A DNA stretch of 64,000 nt from Sulfurovum sp. TSL1 (GTDB lineage: Bacteria > Campylobacterota > Campylobacteria > Campylobacterales > Sulfurovaceae): the NCBI RefSeq assembly GCF_019972135.1, contig NZ_BPFI01000001.1, forward strand, positions 107,106 through 171,105. The letters are read 5' to 3'. How positions within the stretch are numbered: position 1 is the first letter of the stretch; every line of letters starts with the position of its first letter. This document shows, piece by piece, positions 44,117 to 51,976 of the stretch. The notes under the pieces were generated by a model. That model saw only the letters and a list, made by a program, of their open reading frames with translations, was not told the origin of the DNA and did not search any database. Position numbers and translations under genes: made by a program.

Positions 44117-46741
44117 ATGACAGAAACAGAAGCATTAGTCAAAGCAAATATTGAAAAATACAAGAAACTAGATAAAGGTGAGTGGGATGATGAAGCACTT
44201 ATAGAGGCGCAGAACAATATAGAATTTGTAAAACAATTCAAAGAAGAACTCTCTAAAGAACTTTTTGGACAAGATCAAGCGATCAATGTGGTGGCCAACA
44301 GTATGAAAACCACAGTCAAGGATCAAAAAGGACCTAAGGCCACCTATCTTTTTTTAGGACCTCCGGCTACCGGTAAGACCTACCTTGCAGAACTGATGGC
44401 AGAACATATACCTAAGTATAAGATCATGAAGTTCGACATGACACAGTACCATCAGCAAAACGGTGGAGAGCTGTATGGATATCCTGCCGGATGGAAAGGG
44501 TATGGTGTCGGTCAACTGACTGGTTTTGTACATAGAAACCCCAAGGCGGTTATCGTACTTGATTCATTTGAAAAGTGTGACAATGTCATCCAGAACAACC
44601 TTTTCTCCATCTTTGAAGGTGGTAAGATGCGTGATGCATGTGGTTGGGACAAGATCACCGATGAGCCGTGTAATGAAGATCCTGATATCATCTATAACGA
44701 TGAAAATGCAAACTACCTAGTGGATTTTACAGAGGCGATTTTTATTATTACAACGAGTGTAGGTAAAGAGCTTTACCAAGACTACAGGTTTCAAGATCTG
44801 GTTGAGAAAGATTATGTACAAGCTGAATCTATGATCCTTGAAGCGATCAAGAGAGAGAAGAAAAGAGAAAGTAGAAGCGGCGGTATCCAGGAGGCTATCG
44901 TACCAGAGCTTGTTTCCAGATTCTCCAAAGCACATATTGTCCTCTTCAATAAGCTGGAGTATGATGCCTTTGAAAAAATATCCAAAAGGGTGTTTTTAGG
45001 CTATAAAGATGAGTTCTATGACCAGTATAAGATCGAGTTTGTTGTAGGTAACAACTTTGACAACTTTTTGAAAATTCAGATGCTTAATTTTGCTCCGGAA
45101 CTGGATGCAAGACGACTTAAAGAGAAAGTGAGTACCTTCTTTTTTAACAGGATCACACAATTCATGCAAGACTCAGATAAGCCGATCATGTATTTCAAGC
45201 AGATCAAAGTATCTCTCTCCAAAGAGTCTGTAGCATTTTTAAAGGAACGGGTACTCCCACTGATTGAAAATGAAACACTCGTAAGGGAAATGTTCAGAAA
45301 AAATACGACCCTTGATGTCAATGATAGCATCATGGAGAAGCATGGCATCATTACCTATAAGGTCAACGCTTGTAAATTTTCACAAGTAGTAAGGATCAAA
45401 GACTTTAGCGAAGATGGTCTGGTCTTTGATATCCCTAATGTTTCTTTTAATGATATTGCGGGCCATCATAAGGCAAAGCAGAGATTGAGAGAGGTCATTA
45501 ACTTTTTTAAAGAGCCAAAACTCCTGGAAAGTTTTAAGATCGTACCACCAAAGGGTATGCTATTGTATGGACCTCCGGGTACAGGAAAAACGATGCTGGC
45601 AAAAGCCTTTGCCAAAGAGGCGGAACTTCCTTTTATCTCAACTACTGGACTTGAACTGCTCCAACCTGAAAAGACCAAATCGATCTTTACCAGGGCAAAA
45701 GCGTATGCACCTGCGATCATCTTCATTGACGAAATCGATACCCTCGGAAGACGTGATGGAGAAAATGGTCGAGAAGTACCTATTAATAAACTCTTATCAG
45801 AGATGGATGGTTTTGCAGGGAGAAAAGGTGAAGATATCTTTGTGATCGCTGCAACCAACTACAAAGAAAATATCGATCCGGCCATTATCAGACCGGGAAG
45901 GGTAGAGATCCATATAGAGATCAATAATCTTGATAAAGATGCAAGACAGTACTTTCTGGAGAAAGTGATCAATGAAAAGCCTACAATCGGCACATTTGAC
46001 ATGAAAAAACTGCTGATGTATACCACAGGATTTACAGGTTCTCAACTTGAAATGCTGGGGAAAGAAGCTTCATACTACTGTCTACGTCATGGTTTGCCTG
46101 CGATCACTCAGGATATTCTCATTGATCAGATCAATACGATCAAATACGGTGAGAGACAATCTTACCTCTCTCTTGAACAGATGTTTGAAGAGACAGCGAT
46201 CTATGAAGCGGGACGTGCGGTCATCTCTAAGGTCTTAATGCCTCATATTCATATAGAGCATGTAAGCATTACGCCTAAAGACAATAATGAGCATTTCATT
46301 TCACATAATTACAGTGATGTGCAAGAGAACATGACTGTCAAAGATTTTAAAGACAAAATCTGTGTATCACTGGCGGGAAGAGCAGCTCAGATCAAACAGT
46401 TCGGGGATGTAGAAGGTATGGATTCTGGTGCTTCAAATGACCTACAGCAGGCCACGCGTGATGCCTACGTGGCTATTGCACATTATGGAATGGATAAAGA
46501 GGTCGGGTATATCAATATCAATGGTGTGATGGATGCACAACAAAAATCTGTTTCCAATAAAGATACAGAACACTATCATGAGAAAATAGACTCAGCACTT
46601 GAACGCTGGATGGCTGAAGGTGAACAGAGAGTGGTTGATCTAGTCAATAAGCATTGGAGTACGATAGAAAAACTCTCTAAAATACTTCTTAAAAAAGAGA
46701 TCATTTATGCAGATGAACTGGATGAGATTCTAACTAGATAA
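44117..46741 (+). CDS. Fused ClpB-D2/ClpX-like AAA+ and FtsH-like AAA+ protein with degenerate M41 peptidase
   Basis: 874 residues, no membrane segment. Module 1 (~45-345) resembles the second AAA+ domain of Hsp100 proteins: ELFGQDQAINVV, Walker A GPPATGKT (81-88), an arginine-finger region PELVSRFS (~263-270) and sensor 2 LDARRLKEK (~329-336). Its Walker B reads VIVLDSFEK, with Ser150 where Glu is expected. Module 2 (~442-680) is FtsH-type with Walker A GPPGTGKT (485-492), Walker B IIFIDE (534-539), sensor IAATN and RPGR finger. Module 3 (~690-870) matches peptidase M41, but the HEXXH motif is YEAGR (696-700), so both zinc histidines are lost. The third-ligand stretch GASNDLQQAT (771-780) remains. 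FtsH's membrane anchor is replaced by module 1. It should be an ATP-driven unfoldase or remodeller, not a protease. Confidence 0.85.
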   Translation: MTETEALVKANIEKYKKLDKGEWDDEALIEAQNNIEFVKQFKEELSKELFGQDQAINVVANSMKTTVKDQKGPKATYLFLGPPATGKTYLAELMAEHIPKYKIMKFDMTQYHQQNGGELYGYPAGWKGYGVGQLTGFVHRNPKAVIVLDSFEKCDNVIQNNLFSIFEGGKMRDACGWDKITDEPCNEDPDIIYNDENANYLVDFTEAIFIITTSVGKELYQDYRFQDLVEKDYVQAESMILEAIKREKKRESRSGGIQEAIVPELVSRFSKAHIVLFNKLEYDAFEKISKRVFLGYKDEFYDQYKIEFVVGNNFDNFLKIQMLNFAPELDARRLKEKVSTFFFNRITQFMQDSDKPIMYFKQIKVSLSKESVAFLKERVLPLIENETLVREMFRKNTTLDVNDSIMEKHGIITYKVNACKFSQVVRIKDFSEDGLVFDIPNVSFNDIAGHHKAKQRLREVINFFKEPKLLESFKIVPPKGMLLYGPPGTGKTMLAKAFAKEAELPFISTTGLELLQPEKTKSIFTRAKAYAPAIIFIDEIDTLGRRDGENGREVPINKLLSEMDGFAGRKGEDIFVIAATNYKENIDPAIIRPGRVEIHIEINNLDKDARQYFLEKVINEKPTIGTFDMKKLLMYTTGFTGSQLEMLGKEASYYCLRHGLPAITQDILIDQINTIKYGERQSYLSLEQMFEETAIYEAGRAVISKVLMPHIHIEHVSITPKDNNEHFISHNYSDVQENMTVKDFKDKICVSLAGRAAQIKQFGDVEGMDSGASNDLQQATRDAYVAIAHYGMDKEVGYININGVMDAQQKSVSNKDTEHYHEKIDSALERWMAEGEQRVVDLVNKHWSTIEKLSKILLKKEIIYADELDEILTR

Positions 46742-46996
46742 CATTTTATGATCGTAGGTAAGTCTTGATTACTATCTAGGCTTGGCTATGTTTCTCTATG
46801 TTATGTTTTATATATATTGACATTTTACAACCCTCACACATCTTTAATATACTCTTTTTAGAACATTCCATTTAACCTATTGTAATATACATATTAAATA
46901 TATTGAGAAGCAAAGAAAGCTTTTTTTGAGCTAAAAAAGTATAAAATATTATTATTATAATAATAAGGTTAGTTAATATATGAAAAAGAACGTGGT

Positions 46997-47314
46997 ATGT
47001 TAAAAGATCAACTCGAAAAAGAGCTTAATATAGCCAATGCCCAAATAGAAGAATTGGAATTGACGACTTATGTTGTTGCACCAGAAAATACTCTAAGTGA
47101 CATAATATCTTTCGAGAACGCTAGTGAAGATGAACTCAATCAAAGAAAACTAAAACGTGTTTATATGAAAAAAAGAAAAATCCTTTTCTTCAAAGAAGAG
47201 ATGAAAAATAATATTTCATTTTTGTGTCATCTATGTGGGAAAGAGATTGATTTAGAACGTCTTCTTATTATGTCTAGAGCAAGGCTTTGTAAAACTTGTG
47301 CAAATGGTTCTTAA
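46997..47314 (+). CDS. DksA/TraR-type C4 zinc-finger protein
   Basis: 105 residues. The C-terminus CHLCGKEIDLERLLIMSRAR followed by LCKTC matches the DksA zinc finger C-x2-C-x17-C-x2-C with the typical G-x-x-I-x-x-x-R-L spacing. The N-terminal part is a charged coiled-coil (LKDQLEKELNIANAQIEELE), but the acidic DxxDxA tip of DksA is not evident. It could bind RNA polymerase and tune transcription, like short TraR proteins. The ribosome-binding site is weak. Confidence 0.75.
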   Translation: MLKDQLEKELNIANAQIEELELTTYVVAPENTLSDIISFENASEDELNQRKLKRVYMKKRKILFFKEEMKNNISFLCHLCGKEIDLERLLIMSRARLCKTCANGS

Positions 47315-47362
47315 TCATACAATTTCTTTTTTATATATTATCAAGCCTTTACACCATAAAAT

Positions 47363-48181
47363 TTATTCAAAAAGCGAGTGAAGATTTAATATTTCACTAT
47401 CGTCCAAAACTATATCAAAACTCTCTAAATCACTTTGCATATGTTCTATGTTTGTTGTCCCTGTCAAAGGTGTGATACCGGTTTGATGAAGATAGGCAAA
47501 AAATAGTTGAATGACATTTTTGTTATATTTTTTACTTAGCTCAACAAGCTCTGTACTTTGAAGTATATGAGGATTTGCCGTGAGCGTCCAGAAACTTTGG
47601 TAGATGATATTGTGTGTTTTGCAAAAGTGACGTATCTCTTTATCATAACCGCTGCCTGCATAAAACCTGTTTTGAACCACTGAGGGTTTTATCTTAGCCA
47701 TTTTATAAAGATCTTGCAGAGTATGAAGGTCATAGATGTTTGAAATACCAAGCTGTTTTACTTCGCCTCTTTGAGCTATCTCTTCCATCGCTCTCCATAC
47801 TGTTTCAAGGTCTTTAAAAGAAGAGAGCGGAGAGTGCAGAAGCAGTGAGTCGATATAATCCGTCTGAAGGTTTTCCTTTGAGACCTCAAAGGATTCTGCA
47901 ACTTGAGTACTTAGATCGGCCTTTTTAGCATAAGGGACGTTGAGAGGGTCCTGTCCTGCAAGTGGGGTAAATTTGGTCTGTAAAAAAATATCTTCACGCC
48001 TAAAACCCTCTTGTGCCATCGCAGCAAGAGCTTCTCCCACACCTGCTTCATTATAATGCTTGGGCTGACAGGCCGTATCAATACCCTTGAATCCTGCTTT
48101 TATTGCTTGGATCACAAGTTCTTTAGTACGCTCTTTTTTCCAGGCGGTACCGTAGATAAGCGTAAGATTGTGTGTATACAT
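47363..48181 (-). CDS. Aldo/keto reductase
   Basis: 272 residues of the AKR TIM-barrel family. Catalytic residues are visible: Asp in GFKGIDTAC, Tyr in PKHYNEAGVGEAL, Lys in IFLQTKFTP and His in DSLLLHSPLSSF. Cofactor-side motifs are VKQLGISNIYDL and VVQNRFYAG. It reduces aldehydes or ketones with NAD(P)H; the substrate is unknown. Length is normal. Confidence 0.92.
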   Translation of the reverse strand: MYTHNLTLIYGTAWKKERTKELVIQAIKAGFKGIDTACQPKHYNEAGVGEALAAMAQEGFRREDIFLQTKFTPLAGQDPLNVPYAKKADLSTQVAESFEVSKENLQTDYIDSLLLHSPLSSFKDLETVWRAMEEIAQRGEVKQLGISNIYDLHTLQDLYKMAKIKPSVVQNRFYAGSGYDKEIRHFCKTHNIIYQSFWTLTANPHILQSTELVELSKKYNKNVIQLFFAYLHQTGITPLTGTTNIEHMQSDLESFDIVLDDSEILNLHSLFE

Positions 48182-48263
48182 TTTCTACCTTTTGCTTTCT
48201 AAGAACTTGTTCATTGTACCATTTACAACAGAAAATTTTATATTTTGATACTAATAGTTCTAA

Positions 48264-48656
48264 TTAACCAACGTTCGGAGCAGTTTGTGCATCCCATTTT
48301 GAGATATGCTGCGTGTACCACTTCTTAAAATCTTTTTCCAAAAAACCTTGTAGCTCTTTTGGCCCTTTCAGTACTTCCCATCGTTTATGAAACTTTTCCA
48401 ATTTTTTTCTTATGAGATCATGATCGCTTTTGTGCATCTGCATATCAGAGTAGGCACTTTGCTCCATCATATCTTCTTCTGTTTTAAAGTGGGTTTCAAT
48501 TTCCGTTAAAAATCCAGGGAAAAGTTCATCCACTTTTTCTACATCTTTGGCTTTCACCGCATCATAAAAGGCATTGATCACTTCCATCTCATCTTCATGC
48601 AGCATATTCATCATGGCATTTGCCACTTGTTGTACATCTTGTTGTTGAATTAGCAT
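48264..48656 (-). CDS. Bacteriohemerythrin-like O2-binding protein
   Basis: 130 residues with the hemerythrin iron ligands in order: MLHEDEMEV, THFKTEEDMM, MHKSDHDLI and HISKWD. The di-iron four-helix bundle binds O2 reversibly for sensing, storage or delivery. The ATG at 48656 is chosen because GGAG lies just upstream. The ATG five codons earlier lacks one. Confidence 0.9.
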   Translation of the reverse strand: MLIQQQDVQQVANAMMNMLHEDEMEVINAFYDAVKAKDVEKVDELFPGFLTEIETHFKTEEDMMEQSAYSDMQMHKSDHDLIRKKLEKFHKRWEVLKGPKELQGFLEKDFKKWYTQHISKWDAQTAPNVG

Positions 48657-48788
48657 TTTATCTCCATACACTTGGTTTATAAAAAAGATTATAGCTACAA
48701 AAGTTTATAGTTACTGAAAGATAGCAATATGTTTCAATATTTAAAGTCTAAATGAGGATATAAAAATGTGAGATACGATAGATTAAGA

Positions 48789-49100
48789 TTACACTTCTTC
48801 AATCAAGCATACTAGATCAAAACCTTCTTTTTTCGCTTTTTCTTCGATCATTTCTGCTTTGGTTTGCGCTATTTCAAACATATACCCGCCACAAAACCCT
48901 TCACCATTGGTTACGATCTCATGGGCAATAGCTTCTGCTTCTTCCTGATCTTTATGAAACACTTCTTTGAGCATTGTCATACAAAATTCCCATGAAACAT
49001 ACTTATCATTGATGATTGAAACAAGGCAGAACTTAGGTGTATCGAACTCTGTTTTCAAGTAAGCTTTGAGTGTTTTGGGCTTTTTAATCGTTACTGGCAT
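48789..49100 (-). CDS. ClpS-like adaptor with altered N-degron pocket
   Basis: 103 residues, the usual ClpS length. It aligns with ClpS along the core: LVSIINDKYVSWEFCMTMLK (ClpS: V-x-L-V-N-D-D-Y-T-P-M-E-F), GEGFCGGYMFEIAQTKAEMI ([20 protein letters not shown]) and a C-terminus FDLVCLIEEV. The Asn-Asp-Asp triad that holds the N-degron amino group is N31-D32-K33, and the conserved His of the pocket is a Thr (V63-T64). AGGA lies 5-6 bp before the chosen ATG; a longer start 16 codons earlier is less likely. It may carry other cargo to an AAA+ unfoldase. Confidence 0.8.
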   Translation of the reverse strand: MPVTIKKPKTLKAYLKTEFDTPKFCLVSIINDKYVSWEFCMTMLKEVFHKDQEEAEAIAHEIVTNGEGFCGGYMFEIAQTKAEMIEEKAKKEGFDLVCLIEEV

Positions 49101-49314
49101 ACTGTTCCTAACTGCTCTAGATAATTTATCGTTTACTATTATACCCAAAAAACCTATAGGTTACTTCGAAGGGGGTGTGATGCTATCTATTGGATACAGC
49201 AGATAGAGAGGAGAGAAGTGTTCCGGTTTTTGATAAATCCTGCTATAATTCCATTTCAAAAAAACATCTTATTAGCGTGAGTGTTTACAGACGGTTTGTA
49301 TACAAGGATCAAGC

Positions 49315-49698
49315 ATAGAACTTCAAAGCAGTATTAACAGAGCTAACCTTAGGATCTTAATGACGATATTTTATGAGAAAGCGTTAGAAGATGAAGTGTT
49401 GGCCCCTTTTTTTATAGATGAGATCGGTGAGGATCTAAGCAGTGAGGATTGGTTTGAACACATAGATCTTTTAGCAGATTTCTGGCTGGCTAAAATACTG
49501 GGAGAAAACACGTATTATGGCAATTTTGTGGGTGCACATGTCAAGATGCCTCATTTAAAAAGAGAAACATTTACGAGATGGCTGGAACTTTTCTCAGTGA
49601 CGGCTGATGAAGTATATGTAGCTGATATCGCTGATGCGTTCAAGAAAAAAGGAGAGCAGTTCGCTAAACAGTTTCTCAACACGAGGAAAAAGATTTAG
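49315..49698 (+). CDS. Group III truncated haemoglobin, probable ATA start
   Basis: 127 residues if translation starts at ATA 49315. The globin pattern covers the whole frame: LMTIFYEKALEDEVLAPFF (B9-B10 Phe-Tyr), LLADFWLAKILG and HVKMPHLKRETFTRWLELF with the proximal His. The first ATG (49360) would remove most of helix A. Upstream of it there is no ATG, GTG or TTG before the in-frame stop at 49273. AAGGA at 49304-49308 lies 6 bp before ATA, and the homologues' first residue aligns at the next codon. A mutated start is the alternative. Confidence 0.75.
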   Translation: MELQSSINRANLRILMTIFYEKALEDEVLAPFFIDEIGEDLSSEDWFEHIDLLADFWLAKILGENTYYGNFVGAHVKMPHLKRETFTRWLELFSVTADEVYVADIADAFKKKGEQFAKQFLNTRKKI

Positions 49699-49742
49699 AT
49701 CACTCTCTTCATACATGATATATTTTGAATTAAAGGAAAAGA

Positions 49743-50123
49743 ATGAGTAGAGATAAAAAATGGGATTTGCTTTTCATCCAGGATGAGAGATCGATGTTCG
49801 ATACAGAGACTAAAATGTTCGAATCATTGTTTAACCGGGTCGATAAAGTTTTAGGAAAGGAAGAGGCATTAAGACTTATCGATGCAAACCACTATGATAT
49901 TGTACTTAGTGATCTTAGTGTTGAACCTGAGGGTGTAGGCCTTTTAAAACAGATCAAGGACATGAAATCCGAACAGACCATATTTGCCCTCGTTTCACCC
50001 AAAGATACAGATAAGCTTTTTGGGATCGCCGATCTGGGGATCAATGCCTTTGAATTGACACCAGAGTACTTTGATCAGGCCCTGGAGCAAATTGCAATAT
50101 TCGATCCCTCTGTACAGCAATAA
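49743..50123 (+). CDS. Stand-alone receiver-domain protein, partly degenerate
   Basis: 126 residues with the two-component receiver fold: DLLFIQDERSMFD (acidic pair reduced), DANHYDIVLSDLSVEPEGVG with a likely phospho-acceptor Asp, and FALVSPKDTDKLFGIADLGINAFE. The conserved C-terminal Lys-Pro appears as LTPE, so the Lys is missing and phosphorylation is uncertain. No output domain. AAAGGAAAAG upstream. It follows the globin gene by 44 bp and may be cotranscribed with it. Confidence 0.75.
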   Translation: MSRDKKWDLLFIQDERSMFDTETKMFESLFNRVDKVLGKEEALRLIDANHYDIVLSDLSVEPEGVGLLKQIKDMKSEQTIFALVSPKDTDKLFGIADLGINAFELTPEYFDQALEQIAIFDPSVQQ

Positions 50124-50145
50124 CATTCATTCCATTGTGAAGATA

Positions 50146-50170
50146 AGGCTCAAGTTTTTAACTTGAGCCT
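50146..50170. terminator. Terminator between convergent genes
   Basis: Stem AGGCTCAAGTT / AACTTGAGCCT with a 3-nt T loop, between the receiver gene (plus) and the Cys-tail protein gene (minus). Confidence 0.75.
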
Positions 50171-50178
50171 ATCATGTA

Positions 50179-50385
50179 TTATCTGCAACCACACCTGCAA
50201 CCGTGTATTTTTACTTGGTCTTCTTTAAAAATTTCGCGCCAGATCTCTAAATCGGACTCCATTAGTTTTGAGCTATCTCTATGTGATGGATTCATCAATG
50301 TATCATTAACATCTATCAACTCTTTGTTCATCTTATTGAGCTCAGGCCATACTTCTCCGGTCAGTGTTAAATCTAATTTACTCAT
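50179..50385 (-). CDS. Small protein with a C-terminal cysteine tail
   Basis: 68 residues (MSKLDLTLTGEVWPELNKMN...) ending HGCRCGCR. The body is helical and charged; the tail has three cysteines and a His in eight residues and looks like a metal-binding end. AAGGA lies upstream of the chosen ATG (50385). An upstream ATG lacks a good site. It was too short to be clear by length alone, but the RBS, terminator and coding pattern support it. Function unknown. Confidence 0.65.
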   Translation of the reverse strand: MSKLDLTLTGEVWPELNKMNKELIDVNDTLMNPSHRDSSKLMESDLEIWREIFKEDQVKIHGCRCGCR

Positions 50386-50592
50386 CTTTAATCCTTTCTT
50401 AATAGTTCTAAAATATAGCATAGCATATTATTCTTTATTAAAAATTATATCGTTTGTTTATAGCTGAATATCTGCTGCCATTCTACTGGTACATGTCATC
50501 AACCCAAACAACTTGATACCCTACAAACTTCTATCAAAGGGTATAAGTAAGTCTTCTTTCGCTAAGATGTCACATTTAGATAAAGGCAAAAA

Positions 50593-50934
50593 ATGGAACA
50601 GATAAATAGCTTGTTAGAGAAATATAATCACTTTAAAGATGCTCAGATCCGCTCAATTCAAACACTATCAGATACCTCAAAAGTCGTTACTCTTGTAGTA
50701 CAGGATGATGATGGTGAAGATCTTCATACGATCAGTATAGAGTTTAAAGATATTAAAGAATCAAAAATACTGCAAAACAGCGTACTTGCTTTTATGGATA
50801 TGGGGAGTGGCATTAGCATAGTCAAAGAACATGATCTCTATGGTTTTGCATTAGGAAGCGGTACTGCTATGTTACATGTGCATAATGCACCGATGTACAT
50901 TATAGCTTCAGATATCAGTATTGAAGAAAAATAA
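50593..50934 (+). CDS. Unknown soluble protein
   Basis: 113 residues of mixed alpha/beta pattern (MEQINSLLEKYNHFKDAQIR, VVTLVVQDDDGEDLHTISIE, FALGSGTAMLHVHNAPMYII), no signal peptide. The layout (charged N-terminal helix, then long beta strands) resembles small immunity-type or DUF proteins, without a clear match. AAAGGCAAAA precedes the ATG. Confidence 0.6.
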   Translation: MEQINSLLEKYNHFKDAQIRSIQTLSDTSKVVTLVVQDDDGEDLHTISIEFKDIKESKILQNSVLAFMDMGSGISIVKEHDLYGFALGSGTAMLHVHNAPMYIIASDISIEEK

Positions 50935-51016
50935 AAGAGGGTGAAGAGGAGAGACCTCTACCCGGTGATGAAGAGTGCTGCTTCTGCATAGATATACCTT
51001 CAAATAAGCGAAGCGG

Positions 51017-51301
51017 CTATGAACAGCCGCATGAACCGCCACTCTCAGTGCTGCAGCTTCCTGCACTGCTTGTTCCGCATGATCCGCCTGCATTAGGGTT
51101 CTCAGATACTCTGATTACAAACATGTTATCAGCAGTCTTTTGTGCAAAGAACAGGTGTTTTGTACAAAAATCCTCATTCATGAATTCTGCTACGATATTT
51201 GAATAATTGTATGCATCTTGCTGATTATCAAATGTTTTTTCACTTGCATATTCACTTCTTTTAAAACATCCACATTCGTGTTCCATTTGTACTGTATACA
51301 T
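51017..51301 (-). CDS. Small cysteine-rich protein, copy A (MYT...CxCFK family)
   Basis: 94 residues. The N-terminal half (MYTVQMEHECGCFKRSEY, then NEDFCTKHLFFAQ) is shared with the protein at 51587 (MYTLEIEKECSCFKKSGF, NQQFCMTHFFEAV). The conserved C-x-C and F-C-x-x-H suggest a metal or cluster site. The tail (GSCGTSSAGSCSTESGGSCG, then CS) holds further cysteines in Gly/Ser, like a metal-binding or disulfide-rich end. Family not recognised. Confidence 0.7.
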   Translation of the reverse strand: MYTVQMEHECGCFKRSEYASEKTFDNQQDAYNYSNIVAEFMNEDFCTKHLFFAQKTADNMFVIRVSENPNAGGSCGTSSAGSCSTESGGSCGCS

Positions 51302-51395
51302 AAACTTTTTTCCTTTTGGTCATTTATTTACGGGAGTATAGTTAGTAAAACTTTAAATAAGATAAAATTACTCCTAAAAGTAATATTCATTAGAA

Positions 51396-51576
51396 ATGTT
51401 GCTTGATTTTCAAGATACTTTAGATGATGTGTTCAAGTATGGGATGATTTTGTATGGGCAAGATGGAATTTGGAGATCGTTATATATGGTGATCTCAATG
51501 ATGTAAAATCGGTTTTAAGGTACGTTCAAGGCAGATTCATGATCTAGCCTTGATTGAAAGCATAAGGGTTTATTGA
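51396..51576 (+). pseudogene. Small gene broken by two single-base frameshifts
   Basis: Three consecutive frames together read as one protein: MLLDFQDTLDDVFKYGMILY (then GQDGIW) in the first, IYGDLNDVKSVLRYVQGRF in the second and DLALIESIRVY plus stop in the third. Adding one G near 51472 (TGG-GAG) and one C near 51538 (TTC-CAT) restores a ~60-residue frame. Both lesions are one-base losses from short runs. It lies between the paralogous Cys genes. The original function is unknown. Confidence 0.6.
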
Positions 51577-51586
51577 GGGATGGGGC

Positions 51587-51904
51587 TTAATTACCTCCAT
51601 CGCCTTTTGGAGCGGATTTACTAGCGTCAAACCCAATGGTAACACCACTTTTATTTACCAGCGTATTCGCATCTTCAATATCATCATCGTCCTCATCATC
51701 AGGTCTCACACTGCTATGAATGACTATTTTGTCACCATAATCTACGGCTTCAAAAAAGTGTGTCATACAAAACTGCTGATTCATAAGGCACTCCAAAACA
51801 CGTGCTTTGTTATACATATCTTCTCTTGATTCGAATGTCATAGTTTTTTCAAACCCGCTCTTTTTAAAGCAGCTACACTCTTTTTCAATCTCTAGGGTAT
51901 ACAT
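51587..51904 (-). CDS. Small cysteine-containing protein, copy B (MYT...CxCFK family)
   Basis: 105 residues. The N-terminal ~60 match copy A at 51017, including C-x-C-F-K-K-S and F-C-x-x-H. The C-terminal tail differs: acidic (DDEDDDDIEDAN), then Gly/Lys/Ser-rich without cysteines. The shared half is probably the functional domain. AAAGGAA precedes the ATG. The two genes read the same way on either side of the pseudogene. Confidence 0.7.
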   Translation of the reverse strand: MYTLEIEKECSCFKKSGFEKTMTFESREDMYNKARVLECLMNQQFCMTHFFEAVDYGDKIVIHSSVRPDDEDDDDIEDANTLVNKSGVTIGFDASKSAPKGDGGN

Positions 51905-51976
51905 ACTATTTCCTTTTTTTATACTATTTATAAGAGGTTTATATCATTTAAAACTTAAGATGCCATAAAAAGAGAG

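Noticed and set aside
46741-46996. Possible small gene after the double-AAA+ gene
   Set aside because: Only short, stop-rich frames in AT-rich DNA; more likely the promoter region of the DksA-like gene.
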